Assembly: GCF_019024285.1 (NCBI RefSeq)
Contig: NZ_WMKZ01000009.1
Coordinates: 61,737 to 125,736 of the forward strand
Length of the DNA stretch: 64,000 nucleotides
Direction: 5' to 3'
From: Alkalihalobacterium elongatum
Lineage (GTDB): Bacteria; Bacillota; Bacilli; Bacillales; Bacillaceae_F
Below the pieces are notes generated by a model. It saw only the letters and a program-made list of their open reading frames with translations, ran no database searches and had not been told where the DNA came from. A program made the position numbers and the translations under genes. Below, one piece after another: positions 1-8,353 of the stretch; position 1 is the first letter of the stretch; every line of letters begins with the position of its first letter.

Positions 1-148
1 CTTTGTTATAATTGAGGACGGATTACTTTATTACTAGTTAATATCTAGGCAAATAGTTGTTTCAAATAGGCTGTTTAACTAAAGGCAATGCTCTCCGAGA
101 AGAGAATTAAAAAGGTAGATGAATTAAAAGAACAATTGGAGTGATTTT

Positions 149-1334
149 TTGAAAAATATCAGTAAGTTATTTACAGTATATATTCTTTTCTGTATGATCT
201 TTTTCCTGATTGTTCATTTCGGATTATCAATTCAAAATGACATTCTTATTTATTTAATCCTGTTACTTCCAATCTTTTGGTTATGTAAACATGTAAATGA
301 CATACTAAAAGAAAAGGAAAAAGTTGAAATAGAGAAGATTAAACTAGAAAAAGAAAAGCATTTTATACAACAAGAAAATGAGCATCTTAATGACTTATTA
401 AATGGCTTTAATGAAATATTTTTTTTCGTTCAATTTAAAAGAAAACGGATTGTTTATTACAAGAGGAATTGAATATTTATTTTCTTATCAGCAAGAAGAC
501 TATCGCCAAAACGTGAGGTTAATAGAAACGGTTTTAAAACCGATAGATGATAGCTCAATGGCATTTAGAGATCAATTAGTTGCCAATAGAAAAATGAGAA
601 ATCAGCTGGCTGTACTTGATAAAAATAACCAAAAGCGATGGCTAGAAATTTCAACTACACCTCGATTTGATAGCGCAAATGATATTATCCGAGTAGATGG
701 AATGATTTCGGATATAACGAAGCGAAAACAGCTAGAAGAGTATTTAAGACAAATGGCATACTATGATGAGCTAACCGACTTACCGAATCGAAAGTTAATC
801 CTTAAGCATCTCCGAATAGCGTTAGCGAGATCTAAACGTCATCAACATAGTTTAAGTATTATGTTCATTGACTTGGATGGCTTCAAAAAGGTGAATGATA
901 CATTAGGACATGAAGGTGGAGACTATTTGTTGAAGGAAGTAGTAAGTAGGCTTTACAATTGTGTGAGAGAAGAGGACTTAACGGGACGTCTTGGTGGAGA
1001 TGAGTTTATGATTGTCTTTGAAGAAACGACTCAAGCAGAAATCGTTGGTATTGCAGAACGGATCTTGTCTGTCGTTTCTAAGCCGTACATGATTGATGAC
1101 TGTGAAGCAAAAGTTTCACCTAGTATAGGTATTAGTCTTTTCCCGCAGGACGGTGAGGATATAGAAACACTTATACAAAATGCGGATAAGGCCATGTATT
1201 ATGCAAAGGAAAAAGGGAAAGGTACCTATCAATTTTATACGTCTGAACTTGAAAACTATCAATCTAAGAAAGTAGGGTTTTTTGAGAAAGTCATGGAGTC
1301 CGTATCTAAAATAAAAGAAACATATAAACGTTAG
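149..1334 (+). pseudogene. PAS-GGDEF diguanylate cyclase, frameshifted
   Basis: This encodes a membrane-anchored diguanylate cyclase that would make c-di-GMP. The 5' part starts at TTG 149 behind GGAGTGA and gives two hydrophobic segments and a charged coiled coil. The remainder, in the +1 frame, gives a PAS-like domain ending in DITKRKQ and a full GGDEF domain with DELTDLPNR, RLGGDEF and an RxxD inhibitory site (REED) five residues upstream of GGDEF. The frames meet at an 8-T run (419-426). Removing one T restores a continuous protein through NEIFFSFNLKEN. As written the product stops at 472. The downstream frame could start only at an internal ATG without a good ribosome binding site. It may be a real frameshift, a phase-variable tract or an assembly error. 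Confidence 0.8.
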
Positions 1335-1339
1335 TGCTT

Positions 1340-1363
1340 AGCACCTTTTTTAGGTGCTTTTTT
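1340..1363 (+). terminator. intrinsic terminator after the GGDEF gene
   Basis: A perfect 6-bp stem (AGCACC/GGTGCT) with a T-rich loop is followed directly by a T run. It lies 6 nt after the stop codon. Confidence 0.85.
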
Positions 1364-1506
1364 ATTTTGCATGTTTGAATTTAGCTCTAGGGCAATAGTA
1401 GAAATTTTAGATTAGGATAAGATATTTAGTCCAAAAATAAAAAGGACTCAGCCCAATAGGAAAAGCCCTTCTCATCAAAAATCCTTCAACGTTGTTTGAA
1501 TTACTA

Positions 1507-2010
1507 TTAATAGGACTGGTTGTTATTGAAGTTCTGTTGGTTTGATTGAGATTGATTATTTTGGTTTTGACTACTTTGGCCTTGCATTTGTTGTTGTAGT
1601 TGTTGTTGAGTTTGATCAATTTGTTGAGTAATTTGGTTTAACATATTAAACGATTGAAGTGATTGCTCCACATTATTTAACATCTGTGCTGCTTGGTGAA
1701 TCGATTGTTGAAGTTGTTGGAAGGTTTGTTGTTGTTGCTGTTGTGCTTGTGAACTGAACTGTTGAAATTGTTGTAATAACTCTTGGGACTGTTGTTGATT
1801 TTGCCCAAAAGAAGAACTCATAGAACTACTTTGTTGTCCAGCGGATTGAAGTTGATTTAAAACATTTTGCATATTCTCTAACTGACCTCTTAAAGGTGAG
1901 ATTTCTTCACCAATTTCTTCTTCTACCTTAGAGGCAGCTAACCTTTCAATTTTATCCTCTGCTGCTTCTTCAACTCTCTCTGCATAAACTTCATCCATGT
2001 CGCGATCCAT
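1507..2010 (-). CDS. glutamine-rich low-complexity protein
   Basis: A 167-residue protein. The start was chosen at the ATG at 2010 because AAAGGTGG sits just upstream; an in-frame ATG at 2097 lacks this. The first 50 residues are charged and helical (MDRDMDEVYAER, EEEIGEEISPL). The rest is an extreme Gln/Ser/Asn-rich tract with repeated QQ runs up to QQQQQQ in an amphipathic helical pattern, ending in an Asn/Gln tail. There is no signal peptide or membrane segment. I do not recognise a named family. Glutamine-rich coiled proteins of this sort occur in spore coats and in prion-like assemblies, but that is inference. The gene is monocistronic and convergent with the GGDEF gene. Confidence 0.75.
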   Translation of the reverse strand: MDRDMDEVYAERVEEAAEDKIERLAASKVEEEIGEEISPLRGQLENMQNVLNQLQSAGQQSSSMSSSFGQNQQQSQELLQQFQQFSSQAQQQQQQTFQQLQQSIHQAAQMLNNVEQSLQSFNMLNQITQQIDQTQQQLQQQMQGQSSQNQNNQSQSNQQNFNNNQSY

Positions 2011-2398
2011 TTGAATTCCACCTTTGTTTTGTGTTTTGATAAAATTTTTTACACCACATCGAGGTCTGCTACAATCTGAAACGTAAAAAGTTAACAAACA
2101 TTAACGATAGGAAGTAGTAAACACTAGCTTACATTCAGTTGCAGATTCGACCTTGCTTATTATAAGTAGTAAAAAGGTTTTTATACCAAAATAAAATGTA
2201 AAACAAGTGTGTAATTCAAGCAGTTAAGTACAATTTAAATAGTGGTAATTAGACAATAGTAATTAATTTTTTGATAAGGAAATAAGGGGAGGAACGTAGT
2301 AATCATTAAACTGAGGGATTCATCTTTAACTAAGTATTTTTGTATTACATAAGAACTTTGTCCAAAGTCAAATGTTTATTAATTTTAAAATAAAGGAA

Positions 2399-2618
2399 AT
2401 CTCCTAGCCCTAAGTGGTCAGTTCGGTTCGGATTAAAAAGAGCTAGGAGATATTTATATATTATATCCAGCATTTGTAAAATAAACCTAGATAAATGTAA
2501 TTATTTTACAAATGATAAAAAGGTACGAGTATAATAAGAATAAAAGTTAGGCTATGAGTCTATTGGATACGAAATAGATATAATATAAAATTTAAAAAAT
2601 TCCACATGTATCCAATAG
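2399..2618. repeat. three successive inverted repeats in the 700-bp intergenic region
   Basis: The gene-free stretch 2011-2713 holds three unrelated perfect inverted repeats. They are a 10-bp pair (ATCTCCTAGC, 2399-2408, with 2442-2451), a 14-bp pair (CATTTGTAAAATAA, 2471-2484, with 2501-2514) and an 11-bp pair (CTATTGGATAC, 2560-2570, with 2608-2618). None is followed by a clear T run in the plus direction. They could be leader hairpins or operators for the downstream permease, or remnants of small palindromic elements. I see no gene in this stretch. Confidence 0.8.
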
Positions 2619-2713
2619 CAGTTGATTTTCATATATTATTCTATAGATTAATAACTATGTATTCTTTATCCCAACAGTTGCAGCTAAACACCTAGAGAGG
2701 AGTAAAATTTTTT

Positions 2714-4135
2714 ATGGTAGAATTAACAGCTGCTCATTGGATGTATCTATTTGGCACTACGGTTATTATATTAACGATGTTGTTTAGACAAAATGTTGTT
2801 GTTCCTGCAATTGTTGTAACCTTTTTTGTAGGGTGGATTTATACAGGTTCATTCGTTAGTGGGTTACAGTCGATTTTTAATGCTAGTTTAACTGCTGCTG
2901 GAGAGCTTTTTAATATATTTTTAATCATTGCGATAATGACTGCACTTCTTCACACTTTAAAATCAATTGGTGCTGATCAACAAATGATTACCCCATTCCA
3001 ACGGGTTATGAAAAATGGACATATATCCTTCTGGATCCTCGTCTTAGTAACGTATTCCATTTCTTTATTTTTCTGGCCAACACCTGCTGTACCACTTGTA
3101 GGGGCATTACTCATTCCTGTAGCTATTCGTGCAGGATTACCGCCGATCGGCGCGGCGATTGCTATATCATTAGCGGGGCAAGGTATGGCGTTATCTTCAG
3201 ATTATGTCATTCAAATTGCACCGATGTTAAGTGCAACTGCTGCTGGTGTTGAAGTAAGTGCTGTAGCAGATAAAGCTTTGATATTATCTTTCGTAACAGG
3301 TGCTGTTGCTATTACCTTAGCTTATTTACTTCTAAGAAAATCGATCATGCGTCCATCTAATAAACATATTGTAAATTGGGAAGCCATTAACTCGACTGTT
3401 GAAGAAGAAGTAAAAGAGGCTGTAAGACAAGAGAGAAATAAATTCAGTGTGTTATTTGCAGTGCTTGTACCTGTTTCATTCTTAATTATTATTATCTACA
3501 TGGTATTGGCGAAATTTTCAAGTATTATTCCTTCAATTGAAGGAGGTTCTGGGGCAGCGCTTATCGGTGGAACAGCAGCCGTTCTTTTAATTGCAGCAGC
3601 CTTCTTTAAAAACGTGAAAAAGGCGCTTGGAAATGTAAGTGACAACATCGTGAAAGGTTTCTTGTTTTCCTTTAAAGCGATGGGTCCAGTTATTCCGATT
3701 GCAGGCTTTTTCTTTATCGGTAGTGGAGAATTGTCTTCAAAAATATTAGGTGTGGAAAGCTCACCTTCGTTTTTATTTGACCTTGTTCAAGCAGGGCAGC
3801 AAATGATCCCCGATAGCGCTTTTGTTGCAGGGTTTGGAATTCTTATTATTGGAATGATTACAGGATTAGACGGTTCAGGATTTTCAGGACTTCCTTTAAT
3901 AGGGGCATTATCTGGAGCGTTAAGTCCGACAGTGGGAGTAGATGCGGCCACGCTTGCATCAATTGGGCAAATGGGGTCGATCTGGGTAGGTGGAGGAACG
4001 TTAATAGCCTGGTCTTCACTAGTAGCCGTAGCAGGATTTGCAAAAGTACCTGTCATGGAACTCGTGCGGAAAAGTTTTATACCAGTAGTCCTAGGGCTTA
4101 TCATCTCAACGATTTTTGGGTTAATCTTTTTCTAG
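2714..4135 (+). CDS. multi-spanning membrane permease (ion-transporter/GntP-like)
   Basis: A 473-residue integral membrane protein with about 11-12 hydrophobic segments in two halves. A charged cytoplasmic linker lies near residues 210-245 (EEEVKEAVRQERNK). Conserved-looking small-residue and proline stretches (FFWPTPAVPLVGALLIP in the first half, GLDGSGFSGLPLIGALSGAL in the second) resemble the re-entrant regions of ion-transporter superfamily carriers such as GntP, CitM or NhaC types. Substrate cannot be told from sequence. ATG follows GAGAGGAG. The gene is monocistronic, with its own terminator-like hairpin after the stop. Confidence 0.75.
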   Translation: MVELTAAHWMYLFGTTVIILTMLFRQNVVVPAIVVTFFVGWIYTGSFVSGLQSIFNASLTAAGELFNIFLIIAIMTALLHTLKSIGADQQMITPFQRVMKNGHISFWILVLVTYSISLFFWPTPAVPLVGALLIPVAIRAGLPPIGAAIAISLAGQGMALSSDYVIQIAPMLSATAAGVEVSAVADKALILSFVTGAVAITLAYLLLRKSIMRPSNKHIVNWEAINSTVEEEVKEAVRQERNKFSVLFAVLVPVSFLIIIIYMVLAKFSSIIPSIEGGSGAALIGGTAAVLLIAAAFFKNVKKALGNVSDNIVKGFLFSFKAMGPVIPIAGFFFIGSGELSSKILGVESSPSFLFDLVQAGQQMIPDSAFVAGFGILIIGMITGLDGSGFSGLPLIGALSGALSPTVGVDAATLASIGQMGSIWVGGGTLIAWSSLVAVAGFAKVPVMELVRKSFIPVVLGLIISTIFGLIFF

Positions 4136-4140
4136 AGCTT

Positions 4141-4163
4141 AAGGTTGGCGTAAAGCCAACCTT
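4141..4163 (+). terminator. hairpin after the permease gene
   Basis: A perfect 9-bp stem (AAGGTTGGC/GCCAACCTT) with a 5-nt loop begins 5 nt after the stop codon. The following sequence is only moderately T-rich. Confidence 0.6.
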
Positions 4164-4178
4164 ACTTGCTATTAGTTA

Positions 4179-4300
4179 GTGTATTTACAACGAGTTACAT
4201 TTTGATAAGGATAGGACTCGTGTGCGCAGTGGTACCAAAAAAACTCTTTGTCCTAAGTATTATTCAGCCCAATACTTGGAACCCTATTTGTAAATAACAC
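4179..4300. repeat. 122-bp imperfect inverted-repeat element
   Basis: The outer arms GTGTATTTACAA (4179-4190) and TTTGTAAATAACAC (4287-4300) are complementary apart from one extra base. An inner hairpin AAGTATT/AATACTT lies at 4255-4277. It could be a small mobile palindromic element or a structured RNA leader of the small gene that follows. Confidence 0.45.
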
Positions 4301-4304
4301 TTGT

Positions 4305-4427
4305 ATGGTGATGAATTTGAAAAAGGTTTTTAGTGAAAATTGGGTCGTTTTTATTATATTGTTTTATGTGATCTTTGTGGGGGGATTTATCGGTGCACTA
4401 ACCCTTTTTGATTTTTTTCTGCGCTAG
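4305..4427 (+). CDS. 40-residue single-span membrane protein
   Basis: A short reading frame with one strongly hydrophobic span (residues 14-37, VVFIILFYVIFVGGFIGALT), a Lys-containing N-terminus and a short FFLR tail. Two ATGs (4305 and 4311) are possible, and neither has a convincing ribosome binding site. The amino-acid pattern is that of a real small membrane protein. I recognise no family, and coding status is uncertain. Confidence 0.4.
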   Translation: MVMNLKKVFSENWVVFIILFYVIFVGGFIGALTLFDFFLR

Positions 4428-4436
4428 GAGGCATAG

Positions 4437-4468
4437 AGAAAAAATCGCCCTTTCATCGTGAAAGGGCG
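4437..4468 (-). terminator. intrinsic terminator, minus strand
   Basis: A perfect 10-bp stem (CGCCCTTTCA/TGAAAGGGCG) with a 3-nt loop. On the minus strand it is followed by ATTTTTTC, so it ends the transcript of the 108-residue gene. Confidence 0.85.
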
Positions 4469-4574
4469 TAGTGGAAAATATTATCAGAAAACTAGGCTGT
4501 CTTCTCATAAATAGGTGCTTTTAATCTCTTGTCCTGCAAATGGTGAAAAATGGTTTGGATTTTCTTAAAACTAG

Positions 4575-4901
4575 TTACCTATTAATAATGCCTAAATTTA
4601 GCTTAAGATGATAAAGTTTTTTAGAAGCTACCTTATATTCTAAATCTACATGGGTAACGACATTAATAACTAGATTATTACTAAATTCGTTTTTCAGGAT
4701 GGAGAAAACAGTTGGTTTTTTGTTTTTTAGAACGGCTGCTACCTCAGAAATAGGAAGGGACACTTTTGTCGTATTTGTCCGTAAAAAATGAATGATAAAA
4801 TCTTTAAATTCAGTAACAGACTCTCTTTTATCAGGTAATGTGACGATTAAAGAATCCATTCTTTGCAATGCTTCTTTTAGCTCTGGTTCAGTTAATTCCA
4901 T
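4575..4901 (-). CDS. uncharacterised 108-residue protein under c-di-GMP riboswitch control
   Basis: A soluble protein with no signal peptide or membrane span. An acidic helical N-terminus (MELTEPELKEALQRMDSL) is followed by alternating helix/strand segments and a basic C-terminus. ATG is preceded by an ideal AAAAGGAGG at 4913-4921. I do not recognise the family. The gene is monocistronic with its own terminator at 4437-4468. A c-di-GMP-I aptamer lies directly upstream, so its expression should follow cellular c-di-GMP. That suggests a role in a lifestyle switch such as motility, adhesion or sporulation (inference). Confidence 0.75.
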   Translation of the reverse strand: MELTEPELKEALQRMDSLIVTLPDKRESVTEFKDFIIHFLRTNTTKVSLPISEVAAVLKNKKPTVFSILKNEFSNNLVINVVTHVDLEYKVASKKLYHLKLNLGIINR

Positions 4902-4930
4902 TTAAATAATTATCCTCCTTTTGAAAAGTA

Positions 4931-5056
4931 TGCCAAATGAAAATCTCGTGCTAGTTTTTTCAAAGGAGTTTTTTCATTGGCAGCTGGCTGACATAGGTTA
5001 CCCGTTAGTCCCTTTAGCTTTGCGTCCTTATTTTTCAATAAGTTTGCCTTTTGCAA
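4931..5056 (-). promoter_or_regulatory. c-di-GMP-I (GEMM) riboswitch
   Basis: Read on the minus strand, the region carries the class hallmarks in order: GGCAAAC (5048-5042), a stem closed by a GAAA tetraloop (CTTATT-GAAA-AATAAG), GGACGCAAAGC, a GGGACTAACGGGTAACC segment, and the 3' end CAGCTGCC (4986-4979). A second stem (TTTTCATTGGC at 4971-4981 with 4932-4943) reuses the 3' GCC of the aptamer, as expected for a switching platform. A CTCCTTT segment nearby can pair with the AAAGGAG of the downstream ribosome binding site. The rest of the gap (5057-5472) shows nothing I can assign. Confidence 0.88.
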
Positions 5057-5472
5057 CTACTATAGAAATATATCAAAAATCGACATATGAGTAAAGTACT
5101 AAACACAAACTTTACAATGCTTTGTAGGAGTTGCAAGGAGAATATAGCCAATTGCTATACTAAGGCAAGGCAGAAGGTAATTTGAAAGGGATCTTCAAAG
5201 ACATTAAACCTTTAAGCAATATTAATTGGTAATGATTAATAGGTCTTTGGTTGTGTGTGAGTTTATGTTTTGAGGGATAGTAGGTTAAAATATAATGAAG
5301 TTAGTTAGAGTAGAGCGAGACTGTAGGAAGAAATAGAGAATACTATTGATAGAGAGGAAGTTAGACCAAATTATAGCAATTTTATTATGAAATAAAACAA
5401 AGAGTTTGTTAAAATCATATAAAAATATTCTTTTTTCAGCTTAAAATTGAGTTATCATCAATGCGCTTTAAT

Positions 5473-5512
5473 AGATTACCGCTCGAACTATATTACAGCC
5501 AAGCGGTAATCT
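5473..5512 (-). terminator. hairpin downstream of cstA
   Basis: A perfect 11-bp inverted repeat (AGATTACCGCT/AGCGGTAATCT) with an 18-nt loop lies about 40 nt past the cstA stop. The T-rich side is on the plus strand, so terminator function for cstA is only likely. Confidence 0.55.
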
Positions 5513-5549
5513 TTCATTTGTTTTTCTTATATAATCTTAAAATAATTTT

Positions 5550-6983
5550 TTATGCAACGTTAGATTTTTTATCAATTTTTATGCGCCTGTTTTTTCTTAT
5601 TTGTAGTCCAAACCAGGTTGCAACAATGGTAGTTACTCCAATTCCTATCCAAACCGAAATATTGTAAGGAAGACTAAATCCTTCTGGTGCATAGAAGATG
5701 TATGTTCCAACAACACCTGTCATAAATAAGGCTGGGATAGAACAAATCCAGTGGAATTTGCCTTTTTGTAAAAGATAAATTGCAGCAGTCCATAACATGA
5801 CTGTAGCTACCACTTGATTTGTCCAACCTACATATCTCCATAGAAATGAGTAATCAATTTGTGTTAAATAAAACGTAGGGATAATCACGGGTATAGCTAG
5901 AAGTGATTGCTTCCATTTTGCTTCCAACTTCCAGAAGTTACGAAGTAAATCTACGAGCATCATTCTTGAAGAACGAAGTGCAGTATCACCTGTTGTAACA
6001 GGGAGTATAATTACCCCAATAATGGCTAGGATTCCTCCTAGTGTTCCTAGCATAGACTTAGAAATGTGATCGACAACTCCAGCAGGACCACCTTCTGCTA
6101 GCATTGCTTGTAGTCCGCCTGTATTTCCAAAAAAAGTCATAGCAGCTGCTGCCCAAATCATCGCAATGATGGCTTCAGCAATCATCGCTCCGTAAAAGAC
6201 TTTCCGTCCATCGCTTTCTTTTTTCATCGTTCTAGCAATGATGGGACTTTGCGTTGAGTGGAAACCAGAAATAGCTCCACATGAGATGGTAATCATAATT
6301 AAGGGCCAAATTGGCAGCTCTTGAGGGTGTAAATTTTCCAATGTAAGATTTGGTATTGGCTGATCTTGAAACAATAAACCAACCCCAATTGCAAGGGCCA
6401 TAAAAATTAAAACTGCCCCGAACAAAGGATAAATTCGCCCGATAATTTTATTGATAGGTAATAAAGCAGCAATTAAAAAATAACCAAAGATTATGAAAAT
6501 AGCTACCGTAAAGCTAAGTGGAGTTACTGAAGACAATAATTGAGCAGGACCTGCTGTGAAAGCAGCTGCTACTAGAATCATTAATATAATTGAAATGACA
6601 TTAATAACTACCTTCGTAGTTCCACCTAAATAACGACCTACAATGGATGGGTATTGGTCTCCGCCATGGCGTACAGACATCATACCAGCAAAATAATCGT
6701 GGACTGCACCAGCAAAAATTGCACCAACAACTATCCAAATAAAAGCAACAGGACCATAGAGAGCACCCATAATAGCCCCAAAAATAGGACCTAAACCAGC
6801 GATGTTTAAAAGTTGAATTAAGCTTCCTTTAGCCCAGCTCATTGGCATAAAGTCCAGGCCGTCCTGTTTCGTGTAAGCAGGAGTTTTCCTATTGTCGTCG
6901 ATACCAAATACTTTTTCAACGATTTTTGAGTAAAAGAAATAACCTAAAATAAGTAGTACGATAGATGCTAAAAACGTAATCAT
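5550..6983 (-). CDS. cstA: CstA-family carbon starvation transporter
   Basis: A 477-residue membrane protein with about 13-14 spans. Family signatures include the GLDFMP-SWAKG motif near residue 45, LLNIAGLGPIFGAI, GAVHDYFAGMMSVRHGG, the GAISGFHSTQSPIIARTM loop and TTGDTALRSSRMML. CstA proteins import peptides and/or pyruvate when carbon is scarce. At 477 residues this is the short form, compared with about 700 in E. coli. ATG follows AAGGAGAT. The gene is monocistronic. No obvious regulatory site was seen in the adjacent 280 bp, which is AT-rich. Confidence 0.93.
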   Translation of the reverse strand: MITFLASIVLLILGYFFYSKIVEKVFGIDDNRKTPAYTKQDGLDFMPMSWAKGSLIQLLNIAGLGPIFGAIMGALYGPVAFIWIVVGAIFAGAVHDYFAGMMSVRHGGDQYPSIVGRYLGGTTKVVINVISIILMILVAAAFTAGPAQLLSSVTPLSFTVAIFIIFGYFLIAALLPINKIIGRIYPLFGAVLIFMALAIGVGLLFQDQPIPNLTLENLHPQELPIWPLIMITISCGAISGFHSTQSPIIARTMKKESDGRKVFYGAMIAEAIIAMIWAAAAMTFFGNTGGLQAMLAEGGPAGVVDHISKSMLGTLGGILAIIGVIILPVTTGDTALRSSRMMLVDLLRNFWKLEAKWKQSLLAIPVIIPTFYLTQIDYSFLWRYVGWTNQVVATVMLWTAAIYLLQKGKFHWICSIPALFMTGVVGTYIFYAPEGFSLPYNISVWIGIGVTTIVATWFGLQIRKNRRIKIDKKSNVA

Positions 6984-7210
6984 TTGTCTAATCTCCTTAA
7001 ATTACTATGTATGTATAATTTTATTACGTTATTTTACTAAAGTAATCAGGAAGTGTAAATAATATTTTGAAAAATTTAATTAGTTGCTATTAAAATTTAA
7101 TTCAGTATTTTTGTATTAGGCTGTTTTATATTATCCATCAGAATGTTTAAAAGTGGTGATATGGAAGGGGAAATTAAGAAATTTGAAGATTTTAAAGGTC
7201 AAATAATAGA

Positions 7211-7246
7211 AAAGCAACTCACTTTTTATTAAGGAAGTGAGTTGCA
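7211..7246 (-). terminator. terminator after the spo0E-like gene
   Basis: A perfect 11-bp stem (GCAACTCACTT/AAGTGAGTTGC) with a 10-nt loop, followed on the minus strand by TTTTCTATTATTT. Confidence 0.85.
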
Positions 7247-7262
7247 TATTTAAATAATATAT

Positions 7263-7418
7263 TTAATGATAGCTTTTTGTTTTTTCAAGTGTGTTTAATA
7301 GTTGGTCAAGCTCTTGACTACTTTTTATGGTCTTTTCAGAAGATAGTCCATACTTAACCCCATAATTTACTAGTTCAGTTCTTTTTAGTTCGATTGTTTG
7401 CATTAAACTTGTAGGCAT
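7263..7418 (-). CDS. Spo0E-family aspartyl-phosphate phosphatase
   Basis: A 51-residue protein carrying the family signature SQELDQLLN (residues 35-43) in the second of two helices, after an N-terminal helix MQTIELKRTELVNYG. Spo0E-type proteins dephosphorylate Spo0A~P and delay sporulation. ATG lies behind a GAGGGGG sequence with a longish spacer; an in-frame ATG at codon 6 is the alternative. The gene is monocistronic with its own terminator. Length is typical of the short family members. Confidence 0.88.
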   Translation of the reverse strand: MPTSLMQTIELKRTELVNYGVKYGLSSEKTIKSSQELDQLLNTLEKTKSYH

Positions 7419-7547
7419 TTCTACGTTTCCCCCCTCAAGGATCTTTATTTTTTTCTCTCTAAAAATATTTAATATTTAGTTCGCTAAAGAGTTACTTAAA
7501 TCCTATGAAAATTTAAAAATTTTTATTAAAAGTTTATATATCAAATG

Positions 7548-7710
7548 GACTATATAAAGTGACTATATAGCTAGGAATTTAGGTTATTATCATACATTTA
7601 ATTTAAGGAGTTTTGTTTGGTTTAATTTTCCTAAAATGATAAATACAATTCTTTACAGGGTTTATGCAAGAAAACTGTAATAATCGTAACAAAAAAAGCA
7701 TTATTTGGTA
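7548..7710 (+). promoter_or_regulatory. candidate ECF promoter upstream of the sigma factor
   Basis: GTAAC (7686-7690) and GGTA (7707-7710) are separated by 16 nt. This matches the AAC-N16-CGT spacing of ECF-type promoters and would fit autoregulation, although the -10 is not exact. Further upstream GACTATATA occurs twice (7548-7556 and 7561-7569) as a direct repeat. Otherwise 7419-7771 is AT-rich and shows no gene. Confidence 0.35.
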
Positions 7711-7771
7711 CAATTAAATTAGTCTATGGAAGTGAAATAAAGAGTTACTATTTTTAGTTAGGAGAAACCCT

Positions 7772-8353
7772 ATGAGGAAGTTTATTATGTCTTTTTTTAA
7801 CAAAAAGGCGAATCAAACATTGGATTTATCAACACAGAAAGTGATTTATAATCAATATTATCCTTGTATATATCGTACAGCTTATCGTTATTGCGCTGAT
7901 GAAAATATTGCTAAGGATATCGTTCAAGAAACGTTTATTCGTGCTTTTAAGTATATATCTACATATGAAGAAAAAGAAAATGGTAGTTTTGAAGCTTGGT
8001 TAGTAACGATTGCTAGAAATGAAGCATTAAAATACATAAAAAGCGTCAGCAAGCGTAACGAGACACTTATAGAAGAGGTTGAAATAAATGAAAGGCAACT
8101 AACTTCCTTAGAAATAGAAATAATAAATCGGTTAACGCTAGAAGAATTACAAGAAATCATCCAAGAGCTCCCAGAGATTTCAAAGATAATATTCTTACTT
8201 CGCTATGTAAATGATTTATCCTATAAAGAGATTTCAGAACGTCTTGATCTAAAAGAAAATGCAGTAAGACAAAGAGCTTTTCGAATTAGGAGCTTTATTC
8301 AAAAGGAAATACAGAAGGAGAGGGATCATGATGAACAGTCCGAAATGGGATAA
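7772..8353 (+). CDS. ECF-type RNA polymerase sigma factor
   Basis: A 193-residue sigma-70 family protein. Region 2 is at about residues 25-95 (YYPCIYRTAYRYCADENIAKDIVQETFIRAFKY). Region 4 is at about 130-180 (ELPEISKIIFLLRYVNDLSYKEISERL then ENAVRQRAFRIR). There is no region 3, as expected for group IV sigma factors. ATG follows TTAGGAGAA; a second in-frame ATG lies five codons in. It overlaps the next gene by 26 nt, giving the usual sigma/anti-sigma translational coupling. Confidence 0.92.
   Translation: MRKFIMSFFNKKANQTLDLSTQKVIYNQYYPCIYRTAYRYCADENIAKDIVQETFIRAFKYISTYEEKENGSFEAWLVTIARNEALKYIKSVSKRNETLIEEVEINERQLTSLEIEIINRLTLEELQEIIQELPEISKIIFLLRYVNDLSYKEISERLDLKENAVRQRAFRIRSFIQKEIQKERDHDEQSEMG

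Noticed and set aside
88..144. 18-codon frame overlapping the ribosome site of the diguanylate cyclase
   Set aside because: Weak ribosome binding site and low-complexity Lys/Glu composition; could be a coupled leader or a gene remnant, but not supported as a gene.
5461..5667. 68-codon plus-strand frame opposite the cstA 3' end
   Set aside because: It overlaps cstA antisense and contains the hairpin; a shadow frame.
7161..7232. 23-codon plus-strand frame upstream of spo0E
   Set aside because: It runs through the spo0E terminator stem and has no family resemblance.
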